A stretch of 64,000 nucleotides of DNA. It comes from Peltaster fructicola (Eukaryota > Ascomycota > Dothideomycetes). The position numbers were made by a program, and so were the translations under genes. The stretch is from assembly GCA_001592805.2 (NCBI GenBank), contig CP051139.1, forward strand, positions 3,038,001 to 3,102,000. Direction: 5' to 3'. This document shows, in pieces, positions 9,854 to 20,824 of the stretch. A model generated the notes under the pieces. That model was not told the origin of the DNA and did no database searches. It was given only the letters and a program-made list of their open reading frames with translations. The stretch's first letter is position 1; each line of letters begins with the position of its first letter.

Positions 9854-12800
9854 ATGGCTTCAGCCTACTCATCTTCACTCCCTAATAAGAGCGCCAAACC
9901 TCCATCCACAACCAATGCACCCCAAGGAACATTCCTACCTGGTACGAAGGTCCAGGTTGGCAGTCATCGGGTAGTGATAGAGAGATACCTGTCAGAAGGA
10001 GGCTTTGCACATGTCTATGTTGTGCGGATACCACGAAATGGCAACAAATATGAGCTGGCCGTGCTCAAACGAGTGGCAGTCCCGGACAAGGAACACCTCA
10101 CTAGCATGCGTACAGAGGTCGAGACCATGAAGAAGCTCAAAGGACACAAGCACATCGTCACGTACATCGACAGTCATGCCAGTCAACTCAACGGAGGTGG
10201 CTACGAGGTGTTCCTACTGATGGAGTTCTGCTCGGGAGGAGGGTTGATTGACTTTATGAACACAAGACTACAACACCGCCTGACAGAGCCGGAAATTCTC
10301 AAGATATTTGCAGACGTGGCCGAAGGACTGGCTTGTATGCACTACCTCAAGCCACCTCTGCTACACCGAGATCTGAAGGTCGAGAACGTGTTGATATCGA
10401 AGAGCGGAAAAGATGGCATACCCTTGTACAAATTGGCAGATTTCGGCTCAACAGCACCACCACGACCTGCAGCCACAACGGCAGAAGAGGGTAGATTGAT
10501 CGAGGATGACGTGCAGAAGCACACGACCATGCAGTATAGGAGTCCAGAGATGATTGACGTTTGGAGAAAACGACCTATAGATGAGAAGGCAGACATATGG
10601 GCGATGGGAGTGTTTCTGTACAAGCTGTGTTACTACACAACGCCCTTCGAAGAGGTTGGACAAATGGCAATCTTGAATGCCAGCTTCAAATTCCCAGCAT
10701 ACCCTCAGTTCTCTGACCGATTGAAGAGGTTAATCAGTGCTATGCTGAAGGAGGACTCCTTCAATAGACCGAACATCTACCAGGTGATCAAGGAAGTCTG
10801 CAGCATGCGTGGTACGGAAGTACCTGTCAAGGATATCTACAGCGAGCGTACACACTCGGAAGCTCGACGGAACGAAGTCTTGCCATCTGATACAGGTATG
10901 ACATCGCCAAAGATTGGGCTACAAAGGCAGGCCCAGTCAGTGGAGCAACAAGTACTACCCGATATTGTACCTATGCGGCGAGGCCGACCTACTACACAAC
11001 AAACAGCTACACCCAAGCCGAGCTTGTCACCAGCTGCAGGCGATCCGTTCGCTGCCCTAGATTCGAAGAACCTGGAGGTCGGAGCCGGGGCTGTCGATGA
11101 GCTGTCGAAGCGATTTCCAAGTCTGGACGACTTCGCCATTGCTCACGACAGGTCTGAGCCATTTCAGTTCAGTGCCATGAGCCCGCCTCCGAAGCAAATT
11201 GGCGCTGTCAGTACGGCAAAGGACCGTCTCAATGAGCGGGTTACAGCCGCCCTCGCTGACGAAGCTTTTGCAGCACCAAAGCGTAAGGACGTGACCGGCA
11301 AGACAGACACCATGTCGAGCTTGGTCTCGCCGAAGCTAGCAACAAACAGTGTTGTCTCGGGGCAACCTATTGGCAGTACTGCTTCAAGGCAAGCAACAGA
11401 CATCACTTCACCAAGGCAGGCCGCAGGATTCACCTCACCTCGGCCAGCATCAACAATCACTTCTCCCAGACCAGCTGCTGAAGCGTACGATAAGCCACTA
11501 CCAAGTACTGCCAAGTTCAAGTACGTGTCAACAGCAACCGGGACCTCTCCACCAGACCCCAACAACCCTCAAAAAGCCTCACCACCCGGCATTGTGCTGC
11601 CCAAACAAGAAAGCAGACCTATATGGAAAGTCCCGTCTAATCACTCACGCTCGACAAGCCAACCACGAGCATCGCCTGAGTCTCAAGCTGCTGCTGCTGC
11701 TTCTCTACAGCCAAGCATGCCTTCCAAGCGTCCCAGTTTCCTTGGAATCCATCGCTCAAAGAGCTCAACATCCACAGCGGCGGCTCTACAAGCACAAGAG
11801 CCAGAGCAGGAAGATCATGCGTTACTGCGTACTCAAACGGCTCAGACTCGACCTAGGCCGAGCAGTTCATATATCTCATCTAATCTCGACTTCCTTCGTG
11901 ATCAGGAGAATGCTCGGAAGAGTTCTGCTGATCACAAACGCAGTCTTGATCACAGTAGACAGCATTCGCCACGGCTCGTGGCTGCTGAGGATGGTGACTT
12001 TGGTGTCGTCGAGAATGATGTCGACTTCCTGCAGGACACTGAAGCCGAGCACAAGAACAACCGGAAAGGCTCAGGTGGACTAAGCTTTGGTCATAGGAAG
12101 AGGAATTCCCTGCCTAGTATCTCTGGTGCAACAAAGGATATCTTCAAAGGTCGATTTGGTGACGCTCTCAAGCGATTCGAGCCTGGTTCAAGCCGAGAGG
12201 AGGGAAAGACACCTACTGGGGAGCCTCAGCTAGAGTATCACGAGACACCTCTGTCACCCATTGCAGGATCGGAAACACTTTCTAAGCATTCCGACGATGC
12301 GCAATCTATCATTGGCGATGCCGAAGAGCTTCCTGCTGACGTTCGACGGGAGATGGAACGACGTCGACTCAGCCAGGAGGAACGACGAGTAGCAGAGGCT
12401 GCAAGAGAGTATCGTGAGCGAGTCACGACTAATGGCACAGGAGCACCGATCAGTCGAGGTACTGCCATACAGCAACGTGTGCAGACACTCCTTGACGAAG
12501 GCTCCCGAAGCTCATCACCTGTCAAGCGCACTGCAGAAGGCTATGGACGTTTTACAGACGCATACGAGAGTGATGACAGCCTACCTGCGAGGACGGCGAA
12601 TCTCAACAAGCCACTACCTCCCATAGCTCCAAGAAAGCCTAGCATAGGTCTCCCAGATCGTTCGACGAATACTCGGGCACGACCAGCGGAAGGTCCACTC
12701 AGTCCTCAGAATGCACCTATACAAGCACCGCGAGCGTCCAGGCCATCAGCGCCTCCTAAGCCGAAAGTGCTTCGAACTCAATGGTCTCCGGAATCTGAGC

Positions 12801-13042
12801 ATCTCCCAGATAAGCCATCACCAGCACAGCCTTCAAGTGGTCTTGCTGCATTACTTGCGAAGGACCTTGAAGGCGTTCCAGACTACCCTTCACAGCAATC
12901 CAGTGCGAAGAGCTCAGCTGTGAGTATGTCTCAAGAAGACCTCGAAGCGGAGTTTAGTAGACGTTATCCGAGTCTGAGTGGCATTGAGATGGTTGAGACG
13001 GACCTGGGAAACTCACAAGCAGGTCGAACGAGAGAGATTTAG
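9854..13042 (+). CDS. Ark1/Prk1-family serine/threonine protein kinase
   Basis: Actin-regulating kinase of the NAK group (Ark1/Prk1/Akl1; human AAK1/GAK). These kinases phosphorylate endocytic coat proteins at cortical actin patches. A single exon encodes 1062 residues. The kinase domain covers about residues 40-325: glycine-rich loop LSEGGFAHVYVV (46-57), catalytic lysine in AVLKRV (72), catalytic loop HRDLKVENVL (171-180) and DFGS (196-199). The activation segment includes TMQYRSPEMID. The remaining 740 residues are low-complexity, Pro/Ser/Ala-rich and presumably disordered, with TSPRxA-like tandem phrases near residues 515-545. Two related short motifs occur in the tail: ELSKRFPSLDDF near 417 and EFSRRYPSLSGIE near the C-terminus. 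Family placement is secure; the one-to-one orthologue is not. Confidence 0.92.
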   Translation: MASAYSSSLPNKSAKPPSTTNAPQGTFLPGTKVQVGSHRVVIERYLSEGGFAHVYVVRIPRNGNKYELAVLKRVAVPDKEHLTSMRTEVETMKKLKGHKHIVTYIDSHASQLNGGGYEVFLLMEFCSGGGLIDFMNTRLQHRLTEPEILKIFADVAEGLACMHYLKPPLLHRDLKVENVLISKSGKDGIPLYKLADFGSTAPPRPAATTAEEGRLIEDDVQKHTTMQYRSPEMIDVWRKRPIDEKADIWAMGVFLYKLCYYTTPFEEVGQMAILNASFKFPAYPQFSDRLKRLISAMLKEDSFNRPNIYQVIKEVCSMRGTEVPVKDIYSERTHSEARRNEVLPSDTGMTSPKIGLQRQAQSVEQQVLPDIVPMRRGRPTTQQTATPKPSLSPAAGDPFAALDSKNLEVGAGAVDELSKRFPSLDDFAIAHDRSEPFQFSAMSPPPKQIGAVSTAKDRLNERVTAALADEAFAAPKRKDVTGKTDTMSSLVSPKLATNSVVSGQPIGSTASRQATDITSPRQAAGFTSPRPASTITSPRPAAEAYDKPLPSTAKFKYVSTATGTSPPDPNNPQKASPPGIVLPKQESRPIWKVPSNHSRSTSQPRASPESQAAAAASLQPSMPSKRPSFLGIHRSKSSTSTAAALQAQEPEQEDHALLRTQTAQTRPRPSSSYISSNLDFLRDQENARKSSADHKRSLDHSRQHSPRLVAAEDGDFGVVENDVDFLQDTEAEHKNNRKGSGGLSFGHRKRNSLPSISGATKDIFKGRFGDALKRFEPGSSREEGKTPTGEPQLEYHETPLSPIAGSETLSKHSDDAQSIIGDAEELPADVRREMERRRLSQEERRVAEAAREYRERVTTNGTGAPISRGTAIQQRVQTLLDEGSRSSSPVKRTAEGYGRFTDAYESDDSLPARTANLNKPLPPIAPRKPSIGLPDRSTNTRARPAEGPLSPQNAPIQAPRASRPSAPPKPKVLRTQWSPESEHLPDKPSPAQPSSGLAALLAKDLEGVPDYPSQQSSAKSSAVSMSQEDLEAEFSRRYPSLSGIEMVETDLGNSQAGRTREI

Positions 13043-13732
13043 TTGCATCATCGACGACGGCATGCAGCCGCATGAACAGTAGATATACATTATGTTGTTG
13101 TATCGCTATGCTGTAAAGTTGCCCATGAAAGGCGAGATTATCGTTATGTCGTCAAAGCACAGTTGTACATGCCAAAGATCAGCTCGTGAGTAGGGATGTT
13201 GTCAAAATGCCGCTGACTGTGCAAGGTATCAGCTCGTGAGTATGGCTGTGCCGTATGTGCCACGGGAGCTCTGAACGTCCCACTGTATGTGCTAAGGCTC
13301 AACTCATGAGCAGAGCTGAGTTCAGCTTGCAACTGACGATTGGCGTAGAGTTCATACAGCATCAGATCATCAGCACTCTTGATTTAGACGTATGTTCGGT
13401 CTCTGGTCGCTCAGTGCCTCGCTTTCCCAGCGTCGACGAATCGCAAGCATTGAGTCTTCCAGCATTCTGGTCTTGGTGTAGGATTGGCACTGAGCGCTAA
13501 TTGCTGCTTCATGATCGACCCGACACTCATGGCTTGGAACATAGACATGTCTGGATGACAAGTGGATTGTCAAGATTGTGCCAGGATGACTCTCCAAAGC
13601 TCCCTGTGCATGTAGCTGCACATGGCGGTGTTATGTATGGTGCTGCCAGCAGAACCATGGTATCACAGATATGCTGCTCAGTTATGCAGCCTACCGGTCC
13701 TCGTCAACGCTGAGAGACACACTCCGTGTCCA
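13043..13732. other. Intergenic stretch with three imperfect 30-base repeats
   Basis: No gene is supported. The stretch holds three related segments at 13169-13198, 13219-13248 and 13289-13318. They share a core close to ATCAGCTCGTGAGTA, with decreasing similarity in the third copy. Confidence 0.4.
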
Positions 13733-13999
13733 TCAGTCCGTTGTGTCGTCCGCAGTAGACCGTTTAGTCGACGAGCCCAGACCATGCGCAAGTCCAGCAG
13801 CAATCTGAATGCGGATTTTGTCCATATACTCTTGCAATAGAGGCTCAATCTTGTCTTTTTCCCACGAATGCGGATGCCGTGGCTCCTTGTGCATTGCACG
13901 CATGATCTTTCCAGTCGAATGCCATAAGATTATGGCTGTGATGATAGCCCAGATAGCAAGGAGGATGAGTGTGGTAGATCGGCGCAGGCGAAGCAGCAT
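13733..13999 (-). CDS. Small putative signal-anchored membrane protein, 88 residues
   Basis: Unrecognised. The single-exon frame starts MLLRLRRSTT. One clear hydrophobic segment follows (LILLAIWAIITAIILW, about residues 11-26) after a basic N-terminus, as in a signal anchor. The rest is soluble and helix-prone (DKIEPLLQEYMDKIRIQIAAG), with a polar C-terminus. The basic flank, single span and amphipathic tail look protein-like. There is no homologue I can name, and no intron or promoter evidence. It could still be a chance frame. Confidence 0.4.
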   Translation of the reverse strand: MLLRLRRSTTLILLAIWAIITAIILWHSTGKIMRAMHKEPRHPHSWEKDKIEPLLQEYMDKIRIQIAAGLAHGLGSSTKRSTADDTTD

Positions 14000-15676
14000 G
14001 ATTCGAGTAGTAGACAGCTACATATGCAGAAGCGGGCAATGTATGCTTTGTTGAGAGGTAGCGATGTCCACGTTGGTGAGCTACCAAGTGCGTCGGAGGC
14101 AGAGCGCCATGAGGTAAGGATATCTATACCTCATGCGCAAAGGATGTAGTCTTCAGGAGGGAGGATGTGCAGAGAGATGGGGGCCATACAAAGCCGGCCA
14201 ATCAGGTGGCCTGAGGGTTAACTCAGCCCCGTCCTTACCTGCATCGATCCAGCATCACAACAGCAGCTCCTCATTATCCTTGTCATCATCATTGTGAGTT
14301 CACATCTTTTCCATGCTACGTTTCTTTGACCGACTTCCATCATCTAGTCCTGCCATGAACGATCTATGGCGCACATCCTCATACAAAGATGGTCAGCCGC
14401 TGCTTGGTCAACCTTGACATGGGCTAGTCGGGTACCCAGTGGCATAGGTCAGCATTGTTCGTGAGTCTATCTCTAGATGAAGATTGTTCCAAACAAATCA
14501 AGCAACATTGCTTCTCAAACAACCAAGGTGTCTTCGTGGAGGAGAGTAGCTCTACCATTCATTACAATCTCGAGCGCAGAATAGACGACAAGAGCTCATC
14601 ACGTACCGGATATGCCACAGGGTATTAGCAAGATGCTGCTAGCAAGCGGCGCAAGACATTTACGTCCGCATCCCATATCCTACCGTCACGCCGCTCTCAT
14701 CTGAGCCTCACCTTGTCCTTCTCAGACTCTACTGCAAGTTATCCCAATTGATGGGCTACTTTGTCGTCAGGGTATACAGCAGTAAGCCATAGGAGAAATC
14801 GTAGTCCAGCAGCCGGATATACCTGTCGAACGGGAGATCATAGCAGCCGAACGAGCCGCAAACACGAATCTCAAGAGTGCTGTTTGATCTTGCACTGCGG
14901 CGTTACTGCTTTGACTCGACGACAAGGGGATGCCTCACAGTCGAGATTAAAGATTTACGCCTTGCTACACACTTCGAGATGATTTGATGTCTATCGGTGA
15001 CACGTCGATCTAGATACGGTAGGTCCTTCGCTATTGCTCGTCACGTACTCAACCTTTCAACTCTGTCAGTCGGGTTGTGTTGTCGCAGCATGCAGCAGAT
15101 GACGACTGACAGAGCGCCGTTCGTAGCGGTGTTTCACTAACTCACTAGCCTGGTACACATAGCAATGTCATTGGCTACCGGTTAATCCTACACAAGGCTA
15201 GACCGGCGCGTTAAACACCTCCTTTGTCTCCAAGAATGATCGCGACGAAAATGCAAGGCAGACAATCTATTCTGCTCAATCGTTTCGAATGCCATCGACG
15301 AACAGACTGACGCGACACTGCTGACGTGGATTCTTGCACCTTACGACCAAGGTGAAGCACTTCTCGAAACCAGGAGCGAAGCTGTACCAGCAAATCCCTC
15401 CATCCTTGGCCTTCTTCATACTTTTATTGGCTCATCAAAGGATCCTGTGCTCATTCAACGACGCCTCAGTAGCGGCTCCCCTCCTGACATCCTTCTTTAT
15501 CGGACGACTTGACACTCTCTACACTATTCTGCAGCAGGTTATGCAACGGCATCGACTCTGAGCACACCCTCACGGACTCGTCATGCTTTGACGCCGCACG
15601 CATTAGATCGATTACGGCTGCTGTGCAGCCTTCCACTCATTTTATCCCTCTTTCGCTGTGCTGGACACCTCCGAAA
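14000..15676. other. Long intergenic stretch upstream of the ferric reductase gene
   Basis: About 1.7 kb in which no gene could be supported on either strand. Open frames are under 80 codons and lack family features. The frame of the reductase is open upstream of its ATG to 15509 but reads as non-protein-like sequence. An iron-responsive GATA-type site is expected for this gene family, but I did not identify one with confidence. Confidence 0.4.
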
Positions 15677-17686
15677 ATGACCTTCGCTATGGATTTCATG
15701 CTTTACACCGTACTGACCTCGGCCATCACACCTACATTCGCCGCTCAAGGCCAGCAGCAGAGCGAGACGAGCATCACAGAAAACCAACGTGTACAGAGAT
15801 ACATGATATGGAGCTGGCTTGCTGTTGTCGTGGTGGTGCTCATCTTCAGATGGTCTCGCACTATCGCACGAGAGATCAGAACCATTGTCAACATGGGCAG
15901 TGAGAACTCCAATGATGGCAGACAGCGCTATTACAGCATACCAAACTCTGCTTGGGCATTCTTCAAACGCCATTTCATCCTCGCACCTCTTTTCAGCAAG
16001 CGACACAACCGAGAGTTCAAGCTGTCAGCTGCGATCACTGTCAGCACACTGCCTGCTCGACTGGACGTTCTCTTTCTACTCGCCTTGGTCGCTGCCAATG
16101 CTTCGTACTGTGCCATCACCATCAACTGGCAGGACAAAACCACATTCTATACTGATGCTGTTCACCGGACTGGTGTTGTCATTGCTACGAACATCTGCGC
16201 TCTTTTCCTACTTGCTGGACGCAACAATCCTCTTATCTATTTTCTAGGCATCAGCTTTGACACCTACAATCTTATTCACCGCTGGCTCGGCAGGATCGTC
16301 GTGCTCGAAGCCATTGCGCACGTCGTATTCTGGATCGTGGGCAAGTATGCTACAATGGACTCGAAGACGGCCACCACGATCATTCAGAATGCATTGGCAT
16401 CTAGTCCAGTCATCATCAGCGGAACAGCAGCCACTGCCGCATTCATCGTTCTTCTCCTGCACTCTCCTGGAGCTATTCGACATGCTTTCTATGAGACATT
16501 CTTGCATGTGCATATCCTGGTCGCTGCTGTTGCCACTGGTGCGCTATGGGTCCACATCAAAGGACTTGCTACGCAGACTGTTCTGCTTGTTGCGATCCTC
16601 TTCTGGGCTGTCGAGCGATTGGTCCGTCTCGCTCTGCTTGTACGAAGGAATATCAAGGGTGGTCTGAGCAAGGCTGAGTTCGAAGCTCTTCCAGGTGAGG
16701 CGGTCAGAGTCACATTACACATCGCAAGGCCATGGACTTTCCGACCTGGACAGCACATCTACCTTTATGTACCATCACTTGGCCTGTGGACAAGCCATCC
16801 CTTCTCCATCGTCTGGTCCGAGGATCAGGATGGTTACAACAGAGAGAAGGCTTTGCCACTCACATATACCGATCCTCTAGCGAGGAAGCAAACGACGATG
16901 TCCCTGATCGTACGACGACGTACAGGCTTCACAAACTCTCTGTACAAGAAAGCTGCTGGATCTAAGTTCACCACGACTGCTCTTGTTGAGGGGCCTTACG
17001 GACAACAATGCTTTCGCTCTTATGGAACAGTCATGCTCTTCGCTGCTGGTGTTGGCATTACGCATCAGGTGCCACATGTACGAGACCTGGTTGCATCCTT
17101 TGCGAACGGAACGTGTGCGACCCGCAAAGTGGTACTCGTGTGGGTCATCCAATCTCCTGAGCATCTTGAATGGATAAGACCATGGATGACCCAAATCTTG
17201 CAGATGGAGAAGCGCCGCGACGTCTTGAAGATTCTGCTCTTCGTGACACGACCACGAAGCGTCAAGGAGATTCACAGCCCAAGCTCCAGCGTGCAGATGT
17301 TCCCTGGCAAGCCGGACGTTGCTGCACTTCTGCAGAAAGAGCAGGATCACCAAGTCGGCGCAATGGCCGTGTCGGTATGTGGAACGGGCAGCATGGCGGA
17401 TGATGTTCGTAAGGCTGTGAGAGATCGACAAGAGAGGACGGAAATGGACTTCTTTGAGGAAAGCCTTTTTCGTGGTAAAATATTGATTGTACCTGCAAGC
17501 GCATTGTGTTTGAGCTGCCATATTGCTGCTGTCAGATGTGCTCGTAGATGTCAGTTCCGTCCGCCGATGGCTTCCTGCAAACGCCCAAAGCTCGACCCGA
17601 TCAGGCATTTGCCATCTCTGACTTCACCTCATCGTCTGGACTCCTGGCGCAATACCTTGTCGCTACCAAGTACGCAAGCTGAATGA
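15677..17686 (+). CDS. Ferric-chelate reductase (FRE/NOX superfamily), C-terminus disturbed
   Basis: Plasma-membrane flavocytochrome that moves electrons from NADPH through FAD and two hemes to extracellular ferric chelates, ahead of iron uptake. The start ATG at 15677 gives a signal-peptide-like MTFAMDFMLYTVLTSAITPTFAA. The transmembrane heme core carries paired histidines in HRWLGRIVVLEAIAHVVFW and in the helix beginning HVHILVAAV and ending WVHIKG. The FAD site is HPFSIVW. The NADPH-binding parts are ALVEGPYGQ, GVGITHQVPHVRDL and CGTGSMADDV. Homology ends at MDFFEESL (about 17465). The family normally stops a few residues later with an aromatic ending in Trp. Here the T5 run at 17466-17470 puts codons for SW and a stop (17470-17478) out of frame. 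The frame continues for about 70 unrelated residues to 17686. One missing T, a sequencing error or an undetected intron could explain this. Confidence 0.87.
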   Translation: MTFAMDFMLYTVLTSAITPTFAAQGQQQSETSITENQRVQRYMIWSWLAVVVVVLIFRWSRTIAREIRTIVNMGSENSNDGRQRYYSIPNSAWAFFKRHFILAPLFSKRHNREFKLSAAITVSTLPARLDVLFLLALVAANASYCAITINWQDKTTFYTDAVHRTGVVIATNICALFLLAGRNNPLIYFLGISFDTYNLIHRWLGRIVVLEAIAHVVFWIVGKYATMDSKTATTIIQNALASSPVIISGTAATAAFIVLLLHSPGAIRHAFYETFLHVHILVAAVATGALWVHIKGLATQTVLLVAILFWAVERLVRLALLVRRNIKGGLSKAEFEALPGEAVRVTLHIARPWTFRPGQHIYLYVPSLGLWTSHPFSIVWSEDQDGYNREKALPLTYTDPLARKQTTMSLIVRRRTGFTNSLYKKAAGSKFTTTALVEGPYGQQCFRSYGTVMLFAAGVGITHQVPHVRDLVASFANGTCATRKVVLVWVIQSPEHLEWIRPWMTQILQMEKRRDVLKILLFVTRPRSVKEIHSPSSSVQMFPGKPDVAALLQKEQDHQVGAMAVSVCGTGSMADDVRKAVRDRQERTEMDFFEESLFRGKILIVPASALCLSCHIAAVRCARRCQFRPPMASCKRPKLDPIRHLPSLTSPHRLDSWRNTLSLPSTQAE

Positions 17687-18412
17687 GCTTCCCTGACGTC
17701 GAAGCAGGGCCAGCGTTGCGAGTCCTCATAGCCGGACTCGAGGACTCATGAGACCTCTTGTATTCAGACCGAGGTGTTCCCTATCTTCCAGACGATGTCG
17801 GCGACACACATTGATAGAGCCGGATCCGGGATGTCATAAGGTCTCCTGAACGCAATCGAAGGTGCTCCCAATTTCTCAAACAGATTTGACGCCACAAACC
17901 GACGTAGCTGTCTCAGGAATGCCACGAGTCTTACTCAGGTGGACCGAGAGCCCTCCTTGTCAGTCAAGTAAGCCTGGCACGGCTCACCGACATCACCGCT
18001 CCGAGGGTAGCCGTGCGCTGCTGTACCACAGTCAAAGGCTGTCCCTGCGCCTGCGGTGATTAATGGCATGTTGTGCGCCAAAGGTCATCTTCAGGAGTAT
18101 CGTGACGATTCAGAACTTCGGTCGAAAGTGTTCCTCATCATCACCGACGGGTCTCATGGGTAACAATGGGCGCTTGCGAAAAGAGCTACTTACGACTGAG
18201 CCGTCACTGGGTCTACATATCCCAAGCACACTGGACACATACGCTTTGGAGGATGACTTGCGTGGCTCTGACAATGACCCTTAGCTGATACGGACGAGAA
18301 GACAGACAGACCAAGCGCACACAAATGCGAACTTCAGGAAAGACCCGCGGAGTATGTCCTTCTATGCTATAGTTTAGATATATTTTTATGTACATTGTCA
18401 TGTCTTATCTGC
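17687..18412. other. Convergent intergenic stretch, no gene recognised
   Basis: Spacer between the reductase and the convergent Atm1 gene. Only short frames without family features; probably 3' UTR and terminator sequence. If the reductase really ends near 17478, the spacer is longer. Confidence 0.4.
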
Positions 18413-20554
18413 CTATTTCACTAACTCGTCCTCTTCATTGAACAGCAACTCCTGAGCGTTCCAGAGTTCGGCATATATGCCTCCTTTGCTCAGCAGTTGG
18501 TCGTGAGTACCTTGCTCCGCCACTGCACCCTCTTTGAGCACGATGATCAAGTCCGAATCGTAGATCGTCCTTAGCCGATGTGCTATGAACACACTCGTAC
18601 GGCTCTTCTCCTTGATCAGGCCGTTGATCTCATGCAGAAGACCTTGCTCTGTGTGGGTGTCAAGAGCGCTTGTCGCCTCATCAAAGAACAAAAGAGGCGG
18701 ATCCTTGAGTATGAGACGGGATATGGCTAGTCTCTGCTTCTCTCCACCCGAGATCATCATGCCTCGTTCGCCAACCTTCGTGTCATACCCGTCAGGCATG
18801 GTGGCTATAATCTGATCAATCTTTGCTTTCTGTGCTGCTTGCTGCACCTCCGCATCTGTCGCGGACAATCGACCATAGCGGATGTTGTGCCGTATCGTGT
18901 CGTTGAACAGAGGAGTCTCTTGTGGCACCACGCCTATACTTCGTCTCAGGCTGTCCAGACTGATCTTAGAGATGTCTTGGCCATCAATAGTGATACGGCC
19001 TGATTGAAGGTCGTAGAAGCGGAATAGTAGACGTAAGAGTGTACTCTTGCCGCAACCGCTGGGACCAACGATAGCCACTTTCTTGCCAGCAGGTATGGTC
19101 AGATCAAGACCCGTGAGAATCGGTCGGTCAGGTCGATATGCGAATGCAACATTCTCGAAGCGGATTTCGCCGCCTTGTAGCTGCAGTGGTGGAGCGTTAG
19201 CTACTTCCTTAACGGTTACATTGACTTTCTGCAGGTTGAAGAGTGTTTCCATGTCGAGAAGACTCTGGCGCAGCTCTCGGTACACGGATCCAAGGAAATT
19301 CAGAGGAACACTCAGCTGGAAGACAAGCTGATTGACCATGACAAGGTCGCCGACTGTCAGAGAGTTAGTGGCGACACCTTGTGCAGCAAAGTACATCATG
19401 GCCGTAAGTGCTGAAGAAAAGATCAGGTTCTGACCGCTGTTGAGGTATGCCAAGCTTGTAGCCACCTTGATACTAGCATCTTCATAGCTCTTGAGCGCTG
19501 CATCGTATCGGCCGACTTCATACTTCTCATTGTTGTAGTATTTGACGGCCTCATAGTTGATCAAGCTGTCCACTGCTACGGTGGCACCTTTGTTGTCAGC
19601 AGCATTAGCCTGCCGCCTGAACTTGGTCCTCCAAGCTGTCGTGGCGATGGTGAAGCCAGAGTATGCGATCATGGTCCCAGCTGTGATCAGAGCGAAATTC
19701 CAGCCGTATTGCCAAGTCAAAATACCACAAACGAGGGAGATCTCCAACGCTGTAGGTATGATGTGAAAGACCATGCTAGTGAGCAAGAAGCTGATGCCTT
19801 TTGTTCCTCGATCTATCGCCCGTGTGAGCCCTCCTGTTTGTCTGGAAAGATGGAAATTTAGATCTAGCTTGAGAAGATGCTCAAAGACATTGCCAGCTAC
19901 TCGTCTGATGGCTTTCTGCGCCACAGAAGCAAAGACAGCATTGCGTATTTCTTGGAATAGAGTTGCGCAGATTCTTGTAGCACCGTACGCGAAGATTGCG
20001 GTTCCTGCCACTGTCATTGCAGTGCCGCCTAACGTCGTGAAGTCGATGTTCATCGAGTCGACGATAGACTTGAAGTAGAAAGGAACTTGCACGTTCAGCA
20101 CCTACCACAATCAACGAGAGTCGAAAACATGTGAGGAGCCGCAAACCTTCGCACCAATGAGCAGACCAATACTCAAGCCTACTCTGAACTTGGTGTTGAA
20201 GTCATTCTTAGGCCAGAGGTACTGCACCATGTCCTTGATGATGGCCCAGTCAGCAGTTCTTTGCTCCTTATTCGACACTTGTGGTACAGCCAAGGGGTCC
20301 TTGGTCGATATCGAAACCTGTGAAGGCGGCTGTTGCACAGCATTTTCTGGTTTGACACCTTGTTGGGGTGTGTTGCCATCATGTAGCGCAGCTTGCGTCG
20401 TCCGGGCATTGTCCTTTCTGTGTTTGGGCGTTGTGGTATATACACGATTGTGACAGTGGGAGGAGAGCGTGTAGATTGCTCGTGCAGGGGTCGCAGGAGC
20501 GTGGAACCGAGCACAGCATGCCAGGCCAGGCATGAAAAGTCGAGAAGTAGTCAT
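18413..20554 (-). CDS. ATM1: Mitochondrial iron-sulfur cluster ABC transporter Atm1
   Basis: Half-size ABC exporter of the mitochondrial inner membrane. It exports a sulfur/glutathione-linked compound needed for cytosolic iron-sulfur protein assembly. Exons are 20147-20554 and 18413-20101, with a 45-base intron in phase; 698 residues. The first about 100 residues are basic and Ser/Thr-rich, consistent with a mitochondrial presequence. The membrane domain follows, with the Atm1-typical [17 protein letters not shown], the [18 protein letters not shown] span and the [14 protein letters not shown] segment. The nucleotide-binding domain has Walker [11 protein letters not shown]-loop region VVPQETPLF, signature [13 protein letters not shown], Walker [13 protein letters not shown] and the H-loop IAHRL. 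Call very secure. Confidence 0.96.
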
Positions 20555-20824
20555 GATTCTCGTTGCAACAGTCGTCCAGCGAGGCTTGGCCCGCCCTTCT
20601 TTATGCTATGCAGAAGTCGTGCATTGCCAGGCACAAAGATGGCCGTCAGCACGAGCAGAGGACCTCAATGGCTGTGTAAGAATGGTTGTCGATCGCGTGC
20701 TCACCACAATCGACGAAGGACGTCATTTGTAGACGCGCGATTACGGCAGCCCAGATGAAGCTTCACGCGAAACAACATCAAGTTTCCGAAGATCGGAAAG
20801 AGCTATAGTTCCAAGCACCAGGCA

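Noticed and set aside
15509-15676. Upstream extension of the ferric reductase frame
   Set aside because: Open but not protein-like. The ATG at 15677 begins a good signal peptide.
16877-17608. 243-codon open frame on minus inside the ferric reductase
   Set aside because: Mirror frame of a clear flavoprotein; His/Ser/Arg-rich with no domain.
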